DNA of 17,577 nucleotides, taken from assembly GCA_039184055.1 (NCBI GenBank), contig JBCDBH010000090.1, positions 1 through 17,577 of the forward strand, read 5' to 3'. Position numbers and translations under genes: made by a program. Positions 14,938-17,577 of this stretch are shown here, one piece after another. Positions within the stretch are counted from its first letter, which is position 1. Each line of letters opens with the position of its first letter. The stretch comes from JBCDBH01 sp039184055 (lineage in GTDB: Bacteria; Acidobacteriota; Thermoanaerobaculia; Multivoradales; J023). Below the pieces are notes generated by a model that saw nothing but the letters and a program-made list of their open reading frames with translations, searched no databases and was not told the DNA's origin.

Positions 14938-15246
14938 TCAGGCGCCGTATTTGATCGGGTCGCCGAGCGCGGCGATCGAGAAGTTGGCCATGATCTGATG
15001 GCCGTTGAAATCGAGCACCCGTAGGTCTTCGACCTCTTCGAGGTCGGCGAGGCATTCACTGAACGAATCGGGATAACGCGCCTCGACCGCGTCGAGATCG
15101 ACCTGATAGGCGAGGAATTTGTCGATGCCCTTGTACCGCAGCTTGGCGATCAGACGCTCGTCGGTCAGCTTGGGATAGCTCGACAACACCAGGATGGGGC
15201 CGGAGCCGGTGAAGATGAGATAGGCGCGCGGTCGCGGTTGCGGCAT
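14938..15246 (-). CDS. Small conserved-looking protein of unknown function
   Basis: A 102-residue soluble protein with no signal peptide or membrane segment. It reads as an alternating alpha/beta fold: a beta-hairpin-like start (RAYLIFTGSGPILVLSSYP), helix (LTDERLIAKLRYKGIDKFLAYQV), an acidic helix (DLDAVEARYPDSFSECLADLEEVEDL), then strand and loop (LRVLDFNGHQIMANFSIAALGDPIKYGA). I do not recognise a family. The gene is convincing: AGGAG lies 7 bases before the ATG, a candidate promoter lies upstream, its codon use resembles its neighbours, and it ends in a tight convergent arrangement with maf. The divergent neighbour begins the apgM operon. Two short antisense frames over this region have neither ribosome binding site nor plausible composition. 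Confidence 0.75.
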   Translation of the reverse strand: MPQPRPRAYLIFTGSGPILVLSSYPKLTDERLIAKLRYKGIDKFLAYQVDLDAVEARYPDSFSECLADLEEVEDLRVLDFNGHQIMANFSIAALGDPIKYGA

Positions 15247-15291
15247 CGTAGCTCCTCGGCGAATGACGGATGTTCGTAATGGCTCTATATG

Positions 15292-15320
15292 ATTTCAGCG
15301 CTCCGCGCACGCGGTGTCAA
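15292..15320 (-). promoter_or_regulatory. Candidate sigma-70-type promoter for the small gene at 15246
   Basis: On the minus strand, a perfect TTGACA (plus coordinates 15320-15315) is followed after exactly 17 bases by TGAAAT (15297-15292), 4 of 6 matches to the -10 consensus. Transcription would start near 15285, giving a leader of about 40 bases that includes the AGGAG ribosome binding site. A TATAGA 8 bases further on is too far from this -35 box. Confidence 0.42.
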
Positions 15321-15392
15321 GGCACACGATGTCTTCGGCGTCCTCTTTGGTGCATTTGATAAACTCATCCATCGTCGTCTACTTGGAGACAC

Positions 15393-15812
15393 ATGAGTCG
15401 CGATCTGCCTCCGCGTCAAGTCATCTACGAGCATCCAGCCGAGATCTTCGCCACGGACAACGGTGGCTCGTTCTTCTTTCCACTCGTCGAGCCGAACCGC
15501 CGCGGCCGCTTCGATACGCGAAGCTACGACGAAGTGCGTTTCGTCTTCTCGGTCTGGCATCCGTCGAATCGACGCTCCATCGACCTGGATCGAGCCTACG
15601 CCGAGCTTCGGGCATCATTCGATCCCGACGAGCAGCATTGGGTGAAGCTCGCCGAGATCGAGCCGGTGGTGCCTCCTTATGGCGGCGAGACGTTCGACGG
15701 CTGGATCGTGTTGCCGATTCTCGGCGCCAACACGGAATTCGCGCTCGCCGGTAGTGGCTTCGAGCCCCGCGCCCGTCTCCAGATTCGCGCCACGGCCTAT
15801 TTTGTTTCTTGA
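15393..15812 (+). CDS. Protein of unknown function, first gene of the apgM operon
   Basis: A 139-residue soluble protein rich in beta-strands and aromatic residues, for example GGSFFFPLVEP, YDEVRFVFSVWHPSN, FDGWIVLPILGANTEFALAGSGF and LQIRATAYFVS. The alternating pattern with a final strand suggests a beta-sandwich or jelly-roll. No signal peptide, no catalytic motif, and I do not recognise the family. ATG 15393 has GGAGA 4 bases upstream, slightly close. The stop is 11 bases before the apgM start, with the apgM ribosome binding site right behind the stop codon, so the pair is probably co-transcribed and perhaps translationally coupled. Confidence 0.75.
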   Translation: MSRDLPPRQVIYEHPAEIFATDNGGSFFFPLVEPNRRGRFDTRSYDEVRFVFSVWHPSNRRSIDLDRAYAELRASFDPDEQHWVKLAEIEPVVPPYGGETFDGWIVLPILGANTEFALAGSGFEPRARLQIRATAYFVS

Positions 15813-15823
15813 GGGGAGTTTCC

Positions 15824-17047
15824 ATGGATGCGCATCAAGAGCTGTTGCAACGTTTGAGCGAGCGTGCCGAGAGCAAGATCGTTCTGTTGGTCCTCGACGG
15901 TGTGGGCGATCTGGTGACCGCCGAGCAGGAGAAGTCGGCGCTCGAAATCGCCGCTTCCCCGACGCTCGATCGCTTGGCGGCGGAAGGCTCGCTCGGGCGA
16001 CTGATTCCGGTGGCGCCGGGCATTACCCCGGGAAGTGGCCCGGGGCATCTCGGTCTCTTCGGCTACGACCCGCGTCGCCCCGAGGTGGACATCGGTCGTG
16101 GCGTGCTCGAGGCGTTTGGTCTCGGTCTCACCGTCGGTGGTGGTGACATCGCGGCGCGCGCCAATTTCGCCACCGCCAACGACGAGCGCCAGATCGTCGA
16201 CCGCCGGGCCGGGCGGATCTCGACCGAGGAATGCGAACGCTTGGTAGGCAAGCTACGGGCTGCTTTGGTCGATGCCGGGCTCGATGGCGAAGTCGACGTG
16301 ATTCCGGGTGAGGGGCATCGCTTCGTGCTCATCATGCGGGGTGATCATCTGTCGGCGGAGATCGCCGATACCGATCCACAAGACACTGGCGTCATGGCCT
16401 TGCCCCCGGTGGCCACCAACGAGGAAGCCGCCGACACCGCCGCCAAGGTCAAGCGCGTGATCGAGATCTTCGAAGATGCCCTGATCGACGAAGATCAAGC
16501 CAATGCCGTGTTGTTGCGTGGCTTCTCCAAACCACCGAGCCTGCCGAGCTTCGCCGAGCTCTACAAGTTGCGGGCCGGTGCTTTCGCCGGCTATCCGCTC
16601 TACCGCGGCGTGGCGAGCGCCTGCGGTATGACGGTGGTCGAATGTGGAAAGAGCTTCGGTGAGTTGGTGACCACCGTGCGTGAGCGTTGGGACGACTTCG
16701 ATTTCTTCTTCATGCACGTCAAAGGCACCGACAAAGCGGGTGAAGACGGCGATCTCGCGGCCAAGGCGGCGGTGATCGAAGAGGTCGATCGCGGTCTCGA
16801 CGAGTTGCTCGCCGCGTTACCCGACGTGGTCGCCGTCACCGGTGATCATTCGACACCGGCACCGATGGCGGCGCACAGTTGGCATCCGATCCCGCTCTTG
16901 GTGTCGGGCAAGCTGGCGTTTCGCGATCGTGGCGAGACGTTCGACGAGCATGCCTGCACCACCGGAACCCTGGGAACCATGATGTCGCACCACCTGATCG
17001 GTGTGCTTCTGGCGCACGCCGGTCGGCTCGCCAAATACGGCGCCTGA
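15824..17047 (+). CDS. apgM: 2,3-bisphosphoglycerate-independent phosphoglycerate mutase, archaeal type
   Basis: A cytoplasmic glycolytic enzyme interconverting 3-phosphoglycerate and 2-phosphoglycerate through a phosphoserine intermediate in the alkaline phosphatase superfamily. The 407-residue length matches the ApgM family (about 400; bacterial GpmI is over 500). Visible motifs: metal-binding Asp in VLLVLDGVGD near the N-terminus; ITPGSGPGHLGLFGYDP with likely nucleophile Ser71; RANFAT; DTDPQDTG; the metal-site motif FMHVKGTDKAGEDGD (about 300); and VTGDHSTPAPMAAHSWHPIPLL (Asp341, His342). ATG 15824 is chosen because GAGGGGA lies 6 bases before it; the frame is open 15 bases further upstream, starting with TTG. 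Downstream, the SRPBCC gene starts 7 bases after the stop. ApgM is typical of archaea but also found in several bacterial phyla. Confidence 0.93.
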   Translation: MDAHQELLQRLSERAESKIVLLVLDGVGDLVTAEQEKSALEIAASPTLDRLAAEGSLGRLIPVAPGITPGSGPGHLGLFGYDPRRPEVDIGRGVLEAFGLGLTVGGGDIAARANFATANDERQIVDRRAGRISTEECERLVGKLRAALVDAGLDGEVDVIPGEGHRFVLIMRGDHLSAEIADTDPQDTGVMALPPVATNEEAADTAAKVKRVIEIFEDALIDEDQANAVLLRGFSKPPSLPSFAELYKLRAGAFAGYPLYRGVASACGMTVVECGKSFGELVTTVRERWDDFDFFFMHVKGTDKAGEDGDLAAKAAVIEEVDRGLDELLAALPDVVAVTGDHSTPAPMAAHSWHPIPLLVSGKLAFRDRGETFDEHACTTGTLGTMMSHHLIGVLLAHAGRLAKYGA

Positions 17048-17054
17048 GGGCGGC

Positions 17055-17495
17055 ATGGGCTTTGAACTCGATCATTCGGTCAACGTCGCCGCGCCGGCCG
17101 ACATCGTTTGGCGGTTGTTGATCGATCCGTCGAGCTGGTCGGGGTGGTGGCGTGATTGTCTCGACGCGCAGTCGCGTGATCTGCGCAATCTTCGTGAAGG
17201 CTCGGAGCTCAGTCTCACCGTTCAACCCAAACACATGCGGATGACCTTCGAGCCCCGGGTCGACCTGATGATCGAGCAAAAGACCTTGTCGATGAGTCAT
17301 CGCTCGGCTCTCGTACAAGCGTCTTTGTCTTGGTACCTGGGCGCGTCGGAGATGGGCACGCGGGTGCAGGCGCGGGTGGTCTTCGCCGGGCTGTGGTCGA
17401 ACGTCATGGGCTTGACCCGGCAAAAAGACGCGGTCCATTTCGCCGTGCACAGCAATCTGCGCGATCTCAAAAAAGTGGCCGAGCGGCTCACCTAG
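17055..17495 (+). CDS. SRPBCC (START/polyketide cyclase-like) fold protein
   Basis: A 146-residue protein. Its start, FELDHSVNVAAPADIVWRLLIDPSSWSGWW, is the hallmark of the SRPBCC hydrophobic-ligand fold: first strand, AP.D.VW..L.D...W..WW. Strand-rich sequence follows (GSELSLTVQP, MRMTFEPRVDLMIE, ALVQASLSWYLGASEMGTRVQARVVF), and a long C-terminal helix (AVHSNLRDLKKVAERL) closes the pocket. Members bind lipids or other hydrophobic molecules, or act as cyclases or transport proteins; no specific ligand can be inferred. ATG 17055 is preceded by GAGGG with a 5-base gap, starting 7 bases after the apgM stop, so it is the third gene of that operon. Nothing recognisable follows in the last 82 bases. 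Confidence 0.85.
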   Translation: MGFELDHSVNVAAPADIVWRLLIDPSSWSGWWRDCLDAQSRDLRNLREGSELSLTVQPKHMRMTFEPRVDLMIEQKTLSMSHRSALVQASLSWYLGASEMGTRVQARVVFAGLWSNVMGLTRQKDAVHFAVHSNLRDLKKVAERLT

Positions 17496-17577
17496 CGCCT
17501 GCGCATAGCTTTGATACCGACTTCACAGTTCCTTTCCTCGTGGGCGACAAGATTGATCGATCCACATGTCGAACGGA

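Noticed and set aside
17496..17577. Possible gene start at the right edge (ATG near 17566)
   Set aside because: No ribosome binding site and only a few codons remain, so it cannot be supported.

Overview
The window is high-GC bacterial DNA, densely coding on both strands. A lipoprotein, several Sec-type signal peptides and a periplasmic sensor domain indicate a Gram-negative (diderm) envelope. Two features recall Acidobacteriota, in particular Thermoanaerobaculia-like lineages: a hybrid histidine kinase with a Reg_prop/Y_Y_Y sensor, and a beta-helix protein whose C-terminal domain has the pattern FDPNN..FLIKVLDGC..N.HYWVFAAG. That lineage call is inference from memory of family distribution, not a search result.

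Layout. 1-1553 (minus): fadI, a beta-oxidation thiolase, reading into the cut-off start of a second gene that probably shares its operon. 1741-6883 (plus): a 1210-residue hybrid sensor kinase, then an M48 family metalloprotease lipoprotein. 6884-7157: convergent junction with two tandem copies of a palindromic element. 7158-7610 (minus): small secreted YHS-domain protein. 7724-12032 (plus): multispanning GT-C-like membrane protein, then a large secreted right-handed beta-helix protein. 12033-12353: second convergent junction, with a 206-bp nested inverted repeat whose core is an inverted, diverged copy of the same element. 12354-12893 (minus): GNAT acetyltransferase. 13007-14092 (plus): D-Ala-D-Ala ligase-like ATP-grasp enzyme with a 15-bp in-frame minisatellite. 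14266-14907 (plus): Maf nucleotide pyrophosphatase. 14938-15246 (minus): small unknown protein. 15393-17495 (plus): tight three-gene operon of an unknown protein, archaeal-type phosphoglycerate mutase (apgM) and an SRPBCC-fold protein.

The genes are mostly housekeeping (beta-oxidation, glycolysis, nucleotide sanitation) and envelope or sensing functions. I found no mobile element, CRISPR array, rRNA or tRNA, and no obvious defence or biosynthetic cluster. The signal least explained by ordinary annotation is the repeat family. Three copies of a roughly 98-bp palindromic core occur at two convergent gene junctions. Each is centred on a GTAC-containing perfect palindrome, and the copies differ in flanks and orientation. 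They look like a dispersed structured intergenic element (REP/BIME-like in behaviour), possibly acting as a bidirectional terminator or insulator. I cannot match it to a named family.
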